Shown: positions 1-11,014 of the stretch, piece after piece
How the letters are laid out: every line of letters begins with the position of its first letter
Position numbering within the stretch: the stretch's first letter is position 1
From: Choristoneura fumiferana
Lineage: Eukaryota > Arthropoda > Insecta > Lepidoptera > Tortricidae
Direction: 5' to 3'
Assembly: GCF_025370935.1 (NCBI RefSeq)
Contig: NC_133481.1
Span: 15,290,328 to 15,354,327 of the forward strand
DNA length: 64,000 nt
Program-made: the position numbers and the translations under genes
Notes under the pieces: model-generated
What the model saw: the letters and a program-made list of their open reading frames with translations, nothing else
Database searches by the model: none
Told to the model about the DNA's origin: nothing

Positions 1-543
1 CATTAGTACAATCATGAGCATCGGAAGTTAATCAAGTTAGTACAATTAGCCAGTGCCGGAGTAGCACCTGGTGCGGCCGCAGACAAATTGGCCTGACAAA
101 CCACAGTGCAGTTAGTGAACGGGAGGTGGAAAATATCTGACGTTAATCCCTAAGCCGGAATCGCTGGCCGTTGGTGAAAGCGTCTGTTTAAAGTTGTATT
201 AAATAGTTCGTAATCACTCCTAAACGGATTGTCAAATTGACGAAAGTGCGTGCGATTTTTGATTTGTATACAGAAATAAAAAAAATGCCACTTCAGTAAA
301 GTAACCGATGCAATATGTGATGTGTGTTGTAGTAGGTAAAAATCTCATTTTCAGAAAATGTATAATTAATAACAATAACCTGAAAGACAGTCTTGCGAGG
401 TCTATAGCTCACAACTGTAAGGTGTTAAATTGTGAAAGCCTCAATTCCCATGGTTATCGATTTACCAGGTCCTGTAATTTGGGTGGTCAAAGATTAAATC
501 TCTCCGGCAAAGACAGGATAATTAAGATCGAACTTCACTTCAG
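1..543 (+). other. Possible 5' non-coding exon with strong donor site
   Basis: I recognise no protein or repeat here. The stretch ends in CAG|GTGAGT at 541-549, a near-perfect splice donor, and is less repeat-like than what follows. The only ORF (308-547) is short, has no recognisable domain and runs through the donor. It could be the first untranslated exon of a gene continuing to the right, or chance. Low confidence. Confidence 0.2.
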
Positions 544-647
544 GTGAGTCCGTCTGATCATCTAATTGTTAATAAAAGCCCCTAATAAACAAATTTTCAT
601 ATACAAAATTAAGACAGCGAAATCGTTAGTCAACTATTTAAAAGGCT

Positions 648-878
648 ATAGTCAAAATACCACAAACGGGACTTATCACGCTATTATTACACAAGTAATA
701 TTTACCTCGACGTTTCGGCAACGTTACAGTTGCCGTGGTCACGAGTAGACCTTGGACCTTGGACCTTGGATTGGAGTTTACTCGTGACCACGGCAACTGT
801 AACGTTGCCGAAACGTCGAGGTAAATATTACTTGTGTAATAATAGCGTGATAAGTCCCGTTTGTGGTATTTTGACTAT
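648..878. repeat. Foldback: 100-bp perfect inverted repeat, Penelope-like
   Basis: The arms at 648-747 and 779-878 are perfect reverse complements around a 31-bp loop that starts with three copies of GACCTTG. Each arm carries a hammerhead-like motif (780-820 on plus, 706-746 on minus). The flank after the right arm, TATGAGTGAGAATCGCG, matches the flank of the Penelope-like repeat near 59534. I infer two termini of one Penelope-like element joined head to head. Confidence 0.85.
780..820 (+). ncRNA. Hammerhead-ribozyme-like motif, swapped core pair
   Basis: In order: CTC (781-783), core GTGACCA (784-790), stem II GGCAAC/GTTGCC (792-797 with 804-809), GAAA (810-813), CGTC (814-817), GAG (818-820), which pairs back to CTC. 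Against the hammerhead core CUGANGA the only changes are C3 to G and G8 to C. In known hammerheads these two bases pair with each other, so the swap is compensatory. Stem III is reduced to self-complementary ACGT, so only a dimer could form it. The mirror copy is at 706-746 on minus. Activity is inferred, not shown. Confidence 0.45.
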
Positions 879-914
879 GAGTGAGAATCGCGAAAGTTTA
901 AAACGTTATATTTA

Positions 915-1060
915 ACAGGCTGTCACCATCCATTGATTAAATTTATTTGACGGATAAATTGTGATTCCGCCTCTGTTTGTTTTGTTTGAATAGACGGAGA
1001 CGACAGGCATCACATTTATCAGTCAAATAAAATTAATCAATGGATGGTGAAACAGCCTGT
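915..1060. mobile_element. MITE, about 50-bp terminal inverted repeats
   Basis: The element begins ACAGGCTGTCACCATC and ends with its near-complement GATGGTGAAACAGCCTGT. The arms stay complementary through the ATTGATTAAATTTATTTGAC block. There is no coding capacity. Superfamily not determined. Confidence 0.75.
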
Positions 1061-1399
1061 GGGTGGTCAAGCAGCCCCTAAATGAAAAAATAATGACAAC
1101 ATGATAGAAAACAAATATATAATCGTTTTATAAAATTGATACATTGGATGTATGATGTATATCATTCAAAGCTCTAGAACGACAAAATTTTAACCATTCA
1201 GAACACCTATGATATAATTCAGCATTATTTTTTCCGCATCATAAAAACAAGAAAAGCGGTACAAAGAACAATACGTTTCCACGCATCTCGCGCATAACGA
1301 GTAACACTGGCCGGGTGCACACAAACCACATAGACAGGCAATTCATTAGCAGACCCAATGGACGAGCAAAGAATGTATCTGTACACGTTAGTACCGTGG

Positions 1400-1945
1400 T
1401 TAAAAAAAAACCGGCTAAGATATATACTTTAGGCTGCTATTTACTCATAAACTACTAATAATTCTCAAGCAAACTTAGCCGTTATAGTTTTCCTTGAAAG
1501 TTTGATATACTTACTACCATCCTGAATTTATTCAAATTTTTCCACCCACCGTTTTAGATTTTAGAGGGGGGGACGCTCGATTTTAATGAAAAATCGTACT
1601 TTAAAGTTGACTATTTCGCAAACATATCACTGAATCGAAAAACCGTCGTAGCAAACCCATAATGGTTAAAAGACCTATCCAACGATACCCCACACTATAG
1701 GGTCGGATGAGAAAAAAAATCACCTCCACTTTACGTCTATGGGAGATACCCTAAAAATTTTTTTTTTTTAATTTTTAATTGTACTATTTTGTTGGCATAG
1801 TTTTCCTATATATCCGTGCAAAATTACAGCTTTCTAGCATTGATAGTACCTGAGCAAAGCCGCAGACGGACAGACAGATAGACAGACAGACATGGCGAAA
1901 CTATAAGGGTTCCGTTTTTGCCATTTTGGCTCCGGAACCCTAAAA
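1400..1945 (+). repeat. Dispersed 'GGTTCCG' repeat, 5'-incomplete
   Basis: Member of a family also seen at 35990-36505, 42525-43160, 59581-59985 (minus) and 62585-62830. Diagnostic features are the CTGCTATTTACTC block, a TCTATGGGAG block, a GACAGACAGA run and the terminal GGTTCCGTTTTTGCCATTTTGG...GGAACCCTA. No ORF. The 5' end seen in the 42.5-kb copy (GGCCAAGAGCGTGTC) is missing. Confidence 0.7.
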
Positions 1946-2107
1946 ACTTGAGTTGAGTTTCTTGCCGAATTATTTTCAACAAAGGTTTTTCCGAACCTGT
2001 GGAAGAATTTTTTCAGCATTCGTTCAATTGTTTTAGCCTAAATTGACTTCGACTTTTACGCATCAGCAGTATTAATGGTGCTGTATGTGCCCATTAGACT
2101 AGTGTTG

Positions 2108-2642
2108 GTGATCACTAGAGAGCGGAATTTTCATGGCATTTTTGACCTGACATAGTGACTTCTCACTTATCGGCTCTACCTAAATAATGTCGATATAATT
2201 AGACTTTATAATAGACTGTCGTAAACTTATCATGTTATTTAGAGCGTTCTTTTTCCGCATACAAATCAATATTTGACTGTAAAAGAAGTAGTTTGAAACC
2301 GAAAAATATGAAAAAAAAAACTATTTCTTTTATAAATACATTCATGGAACACTTGTTAACATTACAACAGAAGAAATTCAGCATAAAATTGTAAAAAAAA
2401 ACCGAACTGAAATTATTAAATTAGAATGTTTTATCCATTAGTTGTTCCTTACATTATGTCTATTTCACATTTTCAACTGCTCGAAAGTTAATTGGAAGAT
2501 ATCGCTCTTTAACTTAACGTCGCCTATTGTTATTGTTTTAATCTGTTATGTATCGATATCTGTAGGTATATCGGAAGTAGATAAGTGAGAAGTCACTATG
2601 AAAAGTCAAAAAATGCCATGAATATTCCGCTCTCTGGATCAC
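2108..2642. mobile_element. MITE, about 60-bp terminal inverted repeats (copy A)
   Basis: The left end GTGATCACTAGAGAGCGG runs through ATGGCATTTTTGAC and GTGACTTCTCACTTATC. The right end is the near reverse complement (2575-2642). The interior is AT-rich and non-coding. The same element sits at the matching place in copy B (36665-37217), so it predates the duplication. Confidence 0.75.
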
Positions 2643-2759
2643 TAATACCAGCTGACAGAGATACAACATTTTAAAAGTCATCATACACACTAATACATAT
2701 AAAAAGTGTAGAGACGCAGTGTCAGGATGATTACTCGATAAATGTGATAAATAATTTCA

Positions 2760-3270
2760 ATGACTACGTCTGGATCTGGAGATATATTGTATATATACAA
2801 TAACAACCGCTCCACCACCGTTAATGATGCCCAAATGAGCAGAAATAAGAAACATTCCTGCATTTCAATTCAAAGTCTGGGTCTTACTGCTCTTGTTGGA
2901 TCTAACATAAGTTTTTGGTAAAAAAAAAACATTCTTAATACAAGCTTTTTGCTGACTGAACTTTTTGTCGGCTTTACTTGCATTGTCACCAAACTACATT
3001 TGCATACCAAGTTTCAAGTCGATGCTATTAACCGTTGAAGAGTTTCGTCCTGCGGAGACATTCCTGGCTGGACTACCAGGATGTCAGGATGTAGATTATT
3101 GTATTGTCACGCGATTTACACAAGAATTCCAAATTTAAAGTCAATCGATTACTGGAAGTTGGCGAATTTTTGCACTTTGATTACAGACAGACAGACAACG
3201 AAACAGAAAACTAAATGGGCTTGTTAAAAAGAAGTCCTTGACCGGCTAGCTTAACAAAGCTCAGCTTAAA
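2760..3270 (+). repeat. Dispersed repeat family C
   Basis: The block reading TCAAGTCGATGCTATTAACC then GTTGAAGAGTTTCGTCC recurs at 37320-37830, 13165-13420 and 13550-13650, and reversed at 45000-45430. A run of CAGACAGACAGACA follows. It looks like an old non-coding element; the class is unknown. Confidence 0.55.
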
Positions 3271-3786
3271 CTACTAGAAAAAAAAATAGAGCCGAATGGT
3301 GAGGACCCTCGTATTAGATTTTGTATGGCTGTGAGGGGGAGAATTCTGTGAAACCGTTGCAAGCTTTATTATTGCCAATATCATTATCGTGATTTACATT
3401 GTTTACCTTTCTTTTTTTTTACGCATTTTTGTCCACATAAATTTTCTTATTTTCGGCGGTTATCAGTTTATGCAATTTCAAATTGTGGTATCGTTTTCTA
3501 TGTACCTAAATTTAAATTATACTACCTTTATATTTATCATAAATCATCATATCACCGTTGAGTTTAGATTTGAAAACAAATTAATTTCTTAGCAGCAGCC
3601 ACAAAGTTGACGGCTTTCACATGATTTCGGTTGCCGGCTTTGCCGGACAGCGATTGATCTAGAAGGGTCATGAGATAAAGCTGTTTGTCGATAGATCGCT
3701 AAAGCTTCGCTATGCATAACGTGGAATTAATAACACGAATTAGCAAATGTAACATTTAATTAGCTGTGCAAACGTTAGTTCGATTG

Positions 3787-4612
3787 AGAATCATAAAAGG
3801 GCCGGCAAAGTCTATTCCTACTGTTGTAAACGGGAAGTCGGGAGTGATCCTTTTCGAAAAAAATATCAAAAATTTTTATATCTTATAAGGTTTGGTTTGG
3901 AATCGTTTACAACAAAGAGTTATTATAATGCAATATCAGTCTTCTTCCATTAGTAGGCCATATGGTTTCCCTGATAATAGATAACAGTAGTTGGGGAGGG
4001 GCATGTAAGTTCTCTTTGTGTTTGAACTCACAAAACAATTTCGCCAAATGATGAGACGATTTTAAAAGAATAGGATGTTTTTTGTTATACGAATAATTTG
4101 ATGAATTAATACGGCCACCCACTCTAATTAAATCGTGCTCATCCATGAACGGTGACAAATCTATTATGTGTGATTTTTTATTTAGTGGTTTTTTGTTCAA
4201 TAGTAATTTGTACTCTTCAGCAAAAGATTGTTGTTGAGATATCATACATAGGTAGCCAAAGGAGTCGTTTAGTTCTTCAAAACTTAAAAACTTGTTAATT
4301 CGTTTAGCTGTAGGATTTTTTAGATTGTAAATAAATCGTTTTACGTAACCAACAATGTTTTTAAGTTTTGTCAAACTGCTAAAATTCTCAATTTTAATCA
4401 AGGGATCATTTAAATGAGTTATGACATTTGATTTAATTTCAGGTAAAGCTTCATTTTGTTTTAATTTTAAAGCAGGCCATTCCGACTCATTTTTCGTTAA
4501 GAAGTCGGGACCTGACCACCATAACTTGAGCCCTGGGAGAGCGCTTGGGCTTACGCCCCTAGAGATCAAATCAGCCGGGTTGGCGTTGGTTGGCGTATAA
4601 CGCCATGAAGAG
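3787..4612 (-). pseudogene. BEL/Pao LTR-retrotransposon pol fragment
   Basis: A minus-strand open stretch (3907-4569, still open up to the gap) reads like the end of the RNase H region and the zinc-binding start of the integrase of BEL/Pao elements. Visible blocks are DLIRVGGRI, HPILLKSSHHLAKL and LLLSIIRETIWP. A second block, TTVGIDFAGPF, at about 3800-3845 is the start of the integrase core, but the stretch between the two blocks is deleted or scrambled. The core stops where duplicated segment A ends. Broken and inactive. Confidence 0.8.
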
Positions 4613-4622
4613 NNNNNNNNNN
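4613..4622. other. Assembly gap (10 N)
   Basis: Ten unknown bases separate the BEL/Pao fragment (minus) from the RTE fragment (plus). The join is not proven by sequence. Confidence 0.99.
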
Positions 4623-5860
4623 TTTTTTCAAAAAGGCGACAATACCTTATTGAAAGAACTATAGACCCATCTCACTTCTAAGTCATGTATACAAGTTTTG
4701 TTTTCGAAGGTCATTAGAAATCGTCTCCGTACGAAACGAACAAGCTGGATTCCGTAAAAGCTTAAGCACCATAGACCACATTCACACGCTCCGCCAGATA
4801 TACAAAAGACGAGCAGTATAATCGGTCACTATGTTTAGCGTTTGGGGCTATGAAAAAAGCCTTCGATTCAATCGAGATCTGGGCTGTATTGCAGTCTCTT
4901 CAGCGATGCCATATGCGAGCGATGCTATAGATACATCGAGGTGTTGAAGAGTTTGTACAGCAACGCCACTATGTCAATCCGGTAGCAGGACGAGAGCACA
5001 CAACCAATCCAACTGCATCGAGGTGTGAGACAGGGAGACGTTATTTCGCCGAAACTGTTCACAAAAGCGTTAGAAGACGTTTTCAAGCTCTTGGACTGAA
5101 ACAGGTTCGGCATCAATATCAACGGCGAGTACATCACCCATCTTCTTTTTGCTGATGATATTTAATAATGGCGGAGTCGCTGGAGGAGCTCAATACTATG
5201 CTCAGTGACCTCAATATTGTCTCCCAACAAGTGGGTCTTAAAAATAAATATGGACAAGACTAAAATCATGTCAAATGTCCATATCACACCCGTGCTGGTT
5301 ATCGTTGGGAACGATACACTCAAAGTTTTTGACCACTATGTTTGGATGGGCAGCATTCGGGAAATTTCGTCATATCTACCCGTCCAATATTCCGCAGTGC
5401 CCCAAGACTAGAGTCTTCGACCAGTGTGTGTTGCCAGTGATGACTTATGGTCTGACGTGGTCCTTGACTGTTGGCCTGTTCGAGAGGCTCAGGTCACGCA
5501 ACAAGCTATGGTGAGAGCTATGCTTAGAGTTTCTTTGCGCGATAGAATCCGGAATACGGAAATTCGTCAAAGAACTAAAGTCATTGACATAGCTGGAAAA
5601 ATAGGCAAGTTAAAATGGCAATGGGCGGGCCATATCGCTCGAAGAACCGATTACAGTTGGGGGAGAAAAAGTTCTCGAGTGGCGACCACGAACCGGAACA
5701 CGAGGCGTTGGCAGGCCTCCTACCAGGTGAACTGACGACGTCGTGAGAGTTGCGGTAAACCGGTGGATGCAAGTGGCGAGTTGTCGTTCATTGTGGCGTT
5801 CTAGGGGGAGGCCTTTGTTCAGCATTGGACGTCTTCCGGCTGACGATGATGATGATGATT
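4623..5860 (+). pseudogene. RTE-clade LINE reverse transcriptase, degenerate
   Basis: Reverse-transcriptase blocks occur in order across several frames: NEQAGFRK (about 4735), KAFDSIE (about 4858), RGVRQGDVISPKLF (about 5020) and the catalytic LLFADDI (about 5142). The C-terminal signature KWQWAGHIARRTD lies at about 5612. The 3' end is the usual RTE tail, GGACGTCTTCCGGCTGACGATGATGATGATG (given with spaces in the genome at 5829-5859). Multiple frameshifts and stops; not functional. No endonuclease remains left of the gap. Confidence 0.85.
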
Positions 5861-5871
5861 CTATAATAAGA

Positions 5872-6110
5872 ATCACTTTTTTTGCTCTCCGTCCGTCTGT
5901 CTGTCAAGATCCTTTATCTCGGGAATGCGTGAAGATATTTAGTTTAAAATAAACCAATTCTCAAGTGACTACTTCAAGGGACTGTAGACTTACAGTCCCT
6001 TGAAGCTGTGAAAAAGTCAAACTTCTAAGTTTCTATCAAAAGATATGAATACAATCATTAAAAAAGGTGTTTCCATTTAAATGACTTTAATCGAAAATGG
6101 CTGTTCTAGA
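5872..6110 (-). repeat. Dispersed repeat fragment with hairpin
   Basis: The CCGTCCGTCTGTCTGTCAAG run and 'TTTATCTCG' block match part of the large inverted-repeat arms (12390-12440). It contains a perfect 15-bp stem, 5972-5986 with 5991-6005, around a GACT loop (CTTCAAGGGACTGTA). Confidence 0.5.
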
Positions 6111-6119
6111 AACTCAAAA

Positions 6120-7400
6120 ATTTTTATGAAGGTAGTTCTTCAATCAATAAGAAAAGTCTGAAAATCATAATCTAAAAACATGTTCTGGCTATGTCGTTTT
6201 TTTCCAAACTGCTGAACTCATTCAAACATTGCTGTTCTTTGATCTTTGAAGTGTAAAATTTGTTATAAGACTACTCGTATCAATTCTCAAATAACACACA
6301 CAACCTTAGCAATACTCGTATAAAGCTTAAAATAAAGACAGACTTTATCTTCCAGGCTTTTGTGTATAATATCTCAACCCTTCTCATGTCAAACCAAACG
6401 TTTTCTTTAAAGTCTCCCGCCGAATGTCTATAAAGTAATAGCACAGTCGTATTTAACGCGGAACAATGTTAATTCTAAAAGCAATTGAGATAGCGGTTAA
6501 ATGGGCAAATAAACAGCGATCATGAAGCTTTCATTGCAATACATTACTGTGATTGCGAGGTTGTTGGCACGAGTATTTATGTCACGCTGGACAATATGGA
6601 TGGGGAATTCAACTAGCTGTTCTATTAAAGGGAAGAAATCTTTTAAACTGTTTTAACTCATTCCCTATTTCGTAGTAGTTCCTTTTTAGTGGACCTCGGA
6701 GATACTCAAGCTATGTCTGTTCAATTTTAAATTTCGGGCAGAACTCTAGCCCATAAATTTGGACCGTCAGTCAGGAAGCCACGGTACTGTTTTACATGGC
6801 AATGGCTGTTGGCCTCAACTTTTTCTATGAAGAATGGGTTTCGTGCTATCCCGCAGCAGGAACTACGAAATTTCCCGAAATAAGACCATCTCACATACTA
6901 CGTCCTTTCAAATGTTTTAAACAGTGTTCGTACAGACAGTTACTTACACATTTATAACATTAGTGTGGATCGGTATCAATGAACAATAAATTACCTAAAA
7001 ATAAGAAAGCATTACCAATTTAGTGTAATTCATGATTTCAAAGCCAACAAGAAGTAAATAAAGTATATTTTTGATTAATTACACAGTGTCTTGAGAGTCA
7101 AAACAATTATTAAATGGGTTTTATGAAATCGAACTCGGTACCTTGAAACCCCTTAGTAGAGGTAAAATGATATCGACACCTTTCTAGTTTTGGTGTTACA
7201 GATAAGATAACACAATACGGCTGGGATGAATACAAATCAGTATAAAAAAGATTTTATAAAAAAGAATACTTTTATGAAATAAAATGTGAAGAATTGTTTC
7301 TGAAAATGGTATTCTCAAAGTTTGCCAAAAGCATGATAAGAGTAAAGTTTTTCTTAAGTCTTTGTACTTACTTATCTAGACAAGAGTAACAGGAAATATA
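6120..7400. other. No recognisable gene
   Basis: AT-rich DNA with no convincing ORF, no clear repeat and no splice-bounded exon that I can defend. Confidence 0.5.
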
Positions 7401-7404
7401 ATAT

Positions 7405-7445
7405 ACTACTACTACTACTACTTTACTATATTATACTATATACTA
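7405..7445. repeat. Short (TAC)n / ATACT-rich microsatellite
   Basis: Five or six TAC units decay into TATACTATATACTA. Simple repeat. Confidence 0.8.
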
Positions 7446-7449
7446 GTCT

Positions 7450-8930
7450 ACTATAATAGCTACCTTACCTTACCAGGAACCTTATCAGAAAGCTTGGTGA
7501 GCTTTTAAAATTTAATTTAAAAAAATATTTACTTTAATTTAAAATATAACTCAAGTGTTTTTTTTTAGATAGCGCCTTTTGGCTTAGGAGGGCAGATTTA
7601 CCAATTCATTTTTTTGTTTGATCTTAGTTAATTTAAATAGCAACATCCCTTATTTTTACGCAAACTCCCTAAGGGTGCAATTCCAAAGCTCAAATGCCAC
7701 TAAACCCAACAAATAAGAGCCGCATCACAAAAGGCGGCGACACTCAACAATATCCCTCGCTAATTTACACATAATACTTTTTCCAATAAGGGAAATTCCT
7801 TTTCCATTGAGTATCTCGTCCCAAGTCTGAACACCTTTATCACGGCTCCAAGAATAATCCCATTTCGCTAGGGTGGGTAAATACGTCGTATTTACTCGTT
7901 CCCGGTACGATCGATTCGCATGACATTTGGGATTTGATCGTGTTAGTACAACCGTCTCGAGGATTGCACCCCGACTTCATATTTCTGCTGGCCGCGAAAG
8001 TTTCAGATGGACTATTTCCTTTTGGAATTTCATACGTGGAATAAAAAAAACTTACTATTTTTTCTGTTTTCAAGTCGCTGTTATAAGCAAAGGAGCTACA
8101 TATTTTAAGCGCTCAAAAATATCTGTTACGTACCTACTAATGAAATTGACGATACGGTTCAAATGTTTATAAGCACCAAGACAGTTCTTATAACTGAGAC
8201 GAGATATTGTGTCCGCTTAATTTGATGTCATATTTATACAAAAATATAGACTATTCGTTTATCTTTATAAGTTGTATTTTCCTAATTAGGACAGCTGGAA
8301 GAGATCCATAATTATCGACAAGTTCACTTTTATCCTTCTTTCTATGTACTTGAATTGTTTAATGTCCAATAAAAACAATTACATTGGCATATTATACACA
8401 TGATGGCGACTGTATTCTTTTTGGGCGGTACAATATCCTCGACCGATTTATGAAAAAATATAATTGACAATCGCAAATTAAAAATCCTAAAAAGCATTTA
8501 CATTTAAAACTCAATCATCATCGAGAATATTTCAGAATTGTTTTTAATATTATAAACCATAAAACCTACTTACTCAAGCTTGATGTCTCAAAAGTTTGTA
8601 GACTAAGTTCACAGCAAAATTAAATTTACCTCCACGAGCCTAGGTACTTGATTCATGAGAGTACTAACAAAACTTTCTGAGGACCTGAGAATTTTCACTA
8701 AATCATTAAAACTTATAATGTTTTCGGGGCCGCGCTAAGGTCTTGTTTAATCCAAGCCTTTGCATGATTGAATTTCTTGCGGCCCATAAGCTCGCCCCAA
8801 GGAGGAAACTCACGAAAAAAGGAAAACAAAAAGTTTACGTTCATTAAACTTGGCACTCCGACACGTTGAGAAGCTTTTAATTCTATTTCTGAGGGCCGAG
8901 GGTCTGGTTACATTTTATTAACATTCACAA
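7450..8930. other. No recognisable gene; one small palindrome
   Basis: No repeat family recognised. At about 7877-7895 lies the palindrome GTAAATACG T CGTATTTAC, 9 bp per arm. The stretch at 7840-8073 is open on minus (77 codons) but shows no known domain. Confidence 0.4.
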
Positions 8931-8937
8931 ATTTTAT

Positions 8938-9090
8938 CCTACTGATATTATAAATGCAAAGCATTGTTAATATGTATTCGTGTGAGTGCGTACGTGTGTG
9001 CGCGTTTGGATGAGCTGAACTTATTCGGATGAGATTCTGTTATGTAGAAAGCTGGATGTCTGGAATATCCCATAAGCTATTTTTATAGCG
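8938..9090 (-). repeat. Repeat family B fragment
   Basis: Contains ATATTATAAATGCAAAG, then a degraded form of the block meaning 'TGGATGTCTGGAAT' also seen at 53950. This is the abundant lepidopteran repeat whose full copies run from CTAGCTTTTGCCCGC to TTTATAATATTAGTATGGAT. Confidence 0.55.
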
Positions 9091-9348
9091 AAATTCACAT
9101 ACACGGTGTTCACATAAAATCTCAAACACTTTGATCCTTTTTGTGACGTACATTATTTAAATACATTTAAGCCGTTATCATTAATTCCTTTCTCATTTTT
9201 TATTCTTCGGCTTTAAATGGAGTAAGTAAACCTTACTGCTTCATATCCCGTCTACATACAATTGCAGTGCCCTAACAGGGTATCATGTACCTACTCGCAT
9301 GTTTACTTTAAGGTCTACAATAATTGTACAAATGAACATGATCGCAAT

Positions 9349-9382
9349 AAATGAATATGAATATGAATATGAATATGAACAT
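9349..9382. repeat. (GAATAT)n microsatellite
   Basis: Five near-perfect ATGAAT hexamer units. Confidence 0.9.
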
Positions 9383-9482
9383 ACGTGCTTGGACCGGGCC
9401 TCTTCCTTCATACAATGACAAGACTTGGACTGTAGTGTCAATGAGTACGCAATAGGTACAGATAGAGAATTTGCTCACCATT

Positions 9483-9700
9483 GAATCCATACTAATATTA
9501 CAATTGCGAAAGTGTGTGTGTTTGTATGTTTGTCCGTCTTTCACGTCGAAACGGAGCGACGGATCGACGTGATTTTTGGTATGGAGGTAGTTTATGGGCC
9601 AGAAGAGAGACATAGGCTACTTTTATTCCCGGAAAAATGCAGTTCCCAAGGGGACAGCGCGCAATAACCGAATTCCAAGCGGTGCCTATTATGAACAAAC
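9483..9700 (-). repeat. Repeat family B, reversed
   Basis: It starts at the family 3' end (ATCCATACTAATATTAC) and runs through TTTCACGTCGAAACGG, ATAGGCTACTTTTATTCC and GCGCAATAACCGAATTCC. The CTAGCTTTTGCCCGC end is missing. Compare 24605-24846 and 54652-54846. Confidence 0.75.
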
Positions 9701-10420
9701 ATTTAGCCACTTTTTCAGTTACCTTGTTGACGCAGTTACCTTTTTCTCGAGGTGAAAATTAACACGTAGAGAGCCGCAGACCTTTTTAAAAGCAATCTGC
9801 GACTTAAATAGCCCTTTGAGAAGGGCAGCGTGTTAGCTTTATTATGTCATTCCGGTCCCAATCTTGTTAGCCAATTTAAAGTTATTTTAGCTTACAGTCT
9901 AATTTTAAATTTAAATTTAGCGAGCTACAATTTTTATTTCTTTTCATTAACAAACAAATAACAAGAACAACAAAGTACTAAATATTATGTGTATTATTTA
10001 TAAAACAAATCAAGTCACCAAATTACAGGACAAACGAACACATAAACAAAGATGAACTTATGTTTTAAAAGTATATTTTCCAGTTAATCATCGAAAGATT
10101 GACAGGAAGTCAGAAACAAGAGTGGAAATAGGAAAATAAGAAAAATATAAGAATAATATTATTTGTATAATTTACTCATAAAAACGTTAAAAAAGTGTAG
10201 AAAAGCCGTTTAGGTACTCCTATGTCATTTACTTACCAAAAAACTTTCCGTCAAAAATTCAATGTTTCGGAGAAAGCATCCTCATCAATTTCTGGATGAT
10301 TATGAATTTATTTGCGATAGCGCATAATATATTAGGTACTTTTGTCTTGGTCCAATTGATATTATTAGGCGGAAAAAACTTACTATCATTAATATAAAAA
10401 ACTAGTAATACCTACAGTCC
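9701..10420. other. No recognisable gene
   Basis: AT-rich DNA without a coding signal or recognised repeat. Confidence 0.5.
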
Positions 10421-10487
10421 CCTACAGCCCTCTTGGTCTGAGAGGAGGCCTATGCCCAGCAGTGGGACGTATATAGGCTGGGATGAA
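10420..10487 (+). repeat. 3' end of tRNA-derived SINE
   Basis: Matches the tail of the SINE at 19613-19927: GAGGAGGCCTATGCCCAG, CAGTGGGACGTATATAGG, CTGGGATGA. It is cut by the MITE that follows. Confidence 0.8.
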
Positions 10488-10489
10488 TA

Positions 10490-10623
10490 GTCAAGTGCAA
10501 ACATCTCGACATGGCCGAATTTACAAAAACTTGTATATCTACACGAATATATACACTTAACGTTAAGGTCGTGAATATGTATTTTCGTATCTTTGACCGT
10601 GTCGATATCTTTGCACTTGACTG
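10490..10623. mobile_element. MITE, 'GTCAAGTGCAAA' termini
   Basis: The left end AGTCAAGTGCAAACATC and right end TTTGCACTTGACTG are reverse complements, and the match continues into the CGACATGGCC/GACCGTGTCG block. It sits inside the SINE tail. A TA follows the right end, suggesting a TA target, but the left edge has lost bases. Confidence 0.7.
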
Positions 10624-10675
10624 TACAAAGAAAACACTTATAAATATACGAGTACCTACTGTAATGTAGCAATGC

Positions 10676-10770
10676 ACATGGATGCAAGTGGCGAGTTGTC
10701 ATTTATTGTGGCGTTCTAAATGGGGGAGGAGGAGAGGCCTTTGCTCAGCAGTGGACGTCTTCCTTCTTCT
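10676..10770 (+). repeat. RTE 3' tail fragment
   Basis: Contains GGATGCAAGTGGCGAGTTGTC and CCTTTGCTCAGCAGTGG followed by ACGTCTTCC, the terminal part of the RTE seen at 5760-5860. Confidence 0.8.
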
Positions 10771-11014
10771 CTTTTAAGATATGGCTTTTCTGTCCTAATA
10801 AATAGAACAATTTCGCCAGTGTCAAGGTAAACTCTCTTTGAGAGGAACGTTGTACGATGATTGTAGTTTTTGCACCTTGATAGTGAAATTACAGAAACCA
10901 CGTGGAGGCTTGCGCATTAAAAAATGCCAGACACGAGAGCAATATAGAATTTTGTGATCACTGTTCACTGTTAAGGTTAATCGCCGCATAAAACACTATT
11001 AAAATTATATAATC

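Larger units (their letters stand above)
1295..3776. repeat. Copy A of a 2.5-kb duplicated segment
   Basis: This block is repeated in the same orientation at about 35886-38430. Shared landmarks in order: ACACTGGCCGGGTGC, the polypurine block with AGAGGGGGG, the GGTTCCG repeat, a complete MITE, the TTTCGTCCTGCGGAGAC block, and the AT-rich tail. Long stretches look identical, broken by short clusters of differences. An RTE-type tail that is readable in copy B is scrambled here (3545-3680). Either a real segmental duplication or an assembly artefact. Confidence 0.85.

Noticed and set aside
5424..5952. Small plus and minus ORFs around 5.4-5.9 kb as separate genes
   Set aside because: They are frames and shadows of the decayed RTE end.
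7840..8073. Minus-strand 77-codon ORF as a gene
   Set aside because: No domain, no supporting splice or start context, and a composition like its surroundings.
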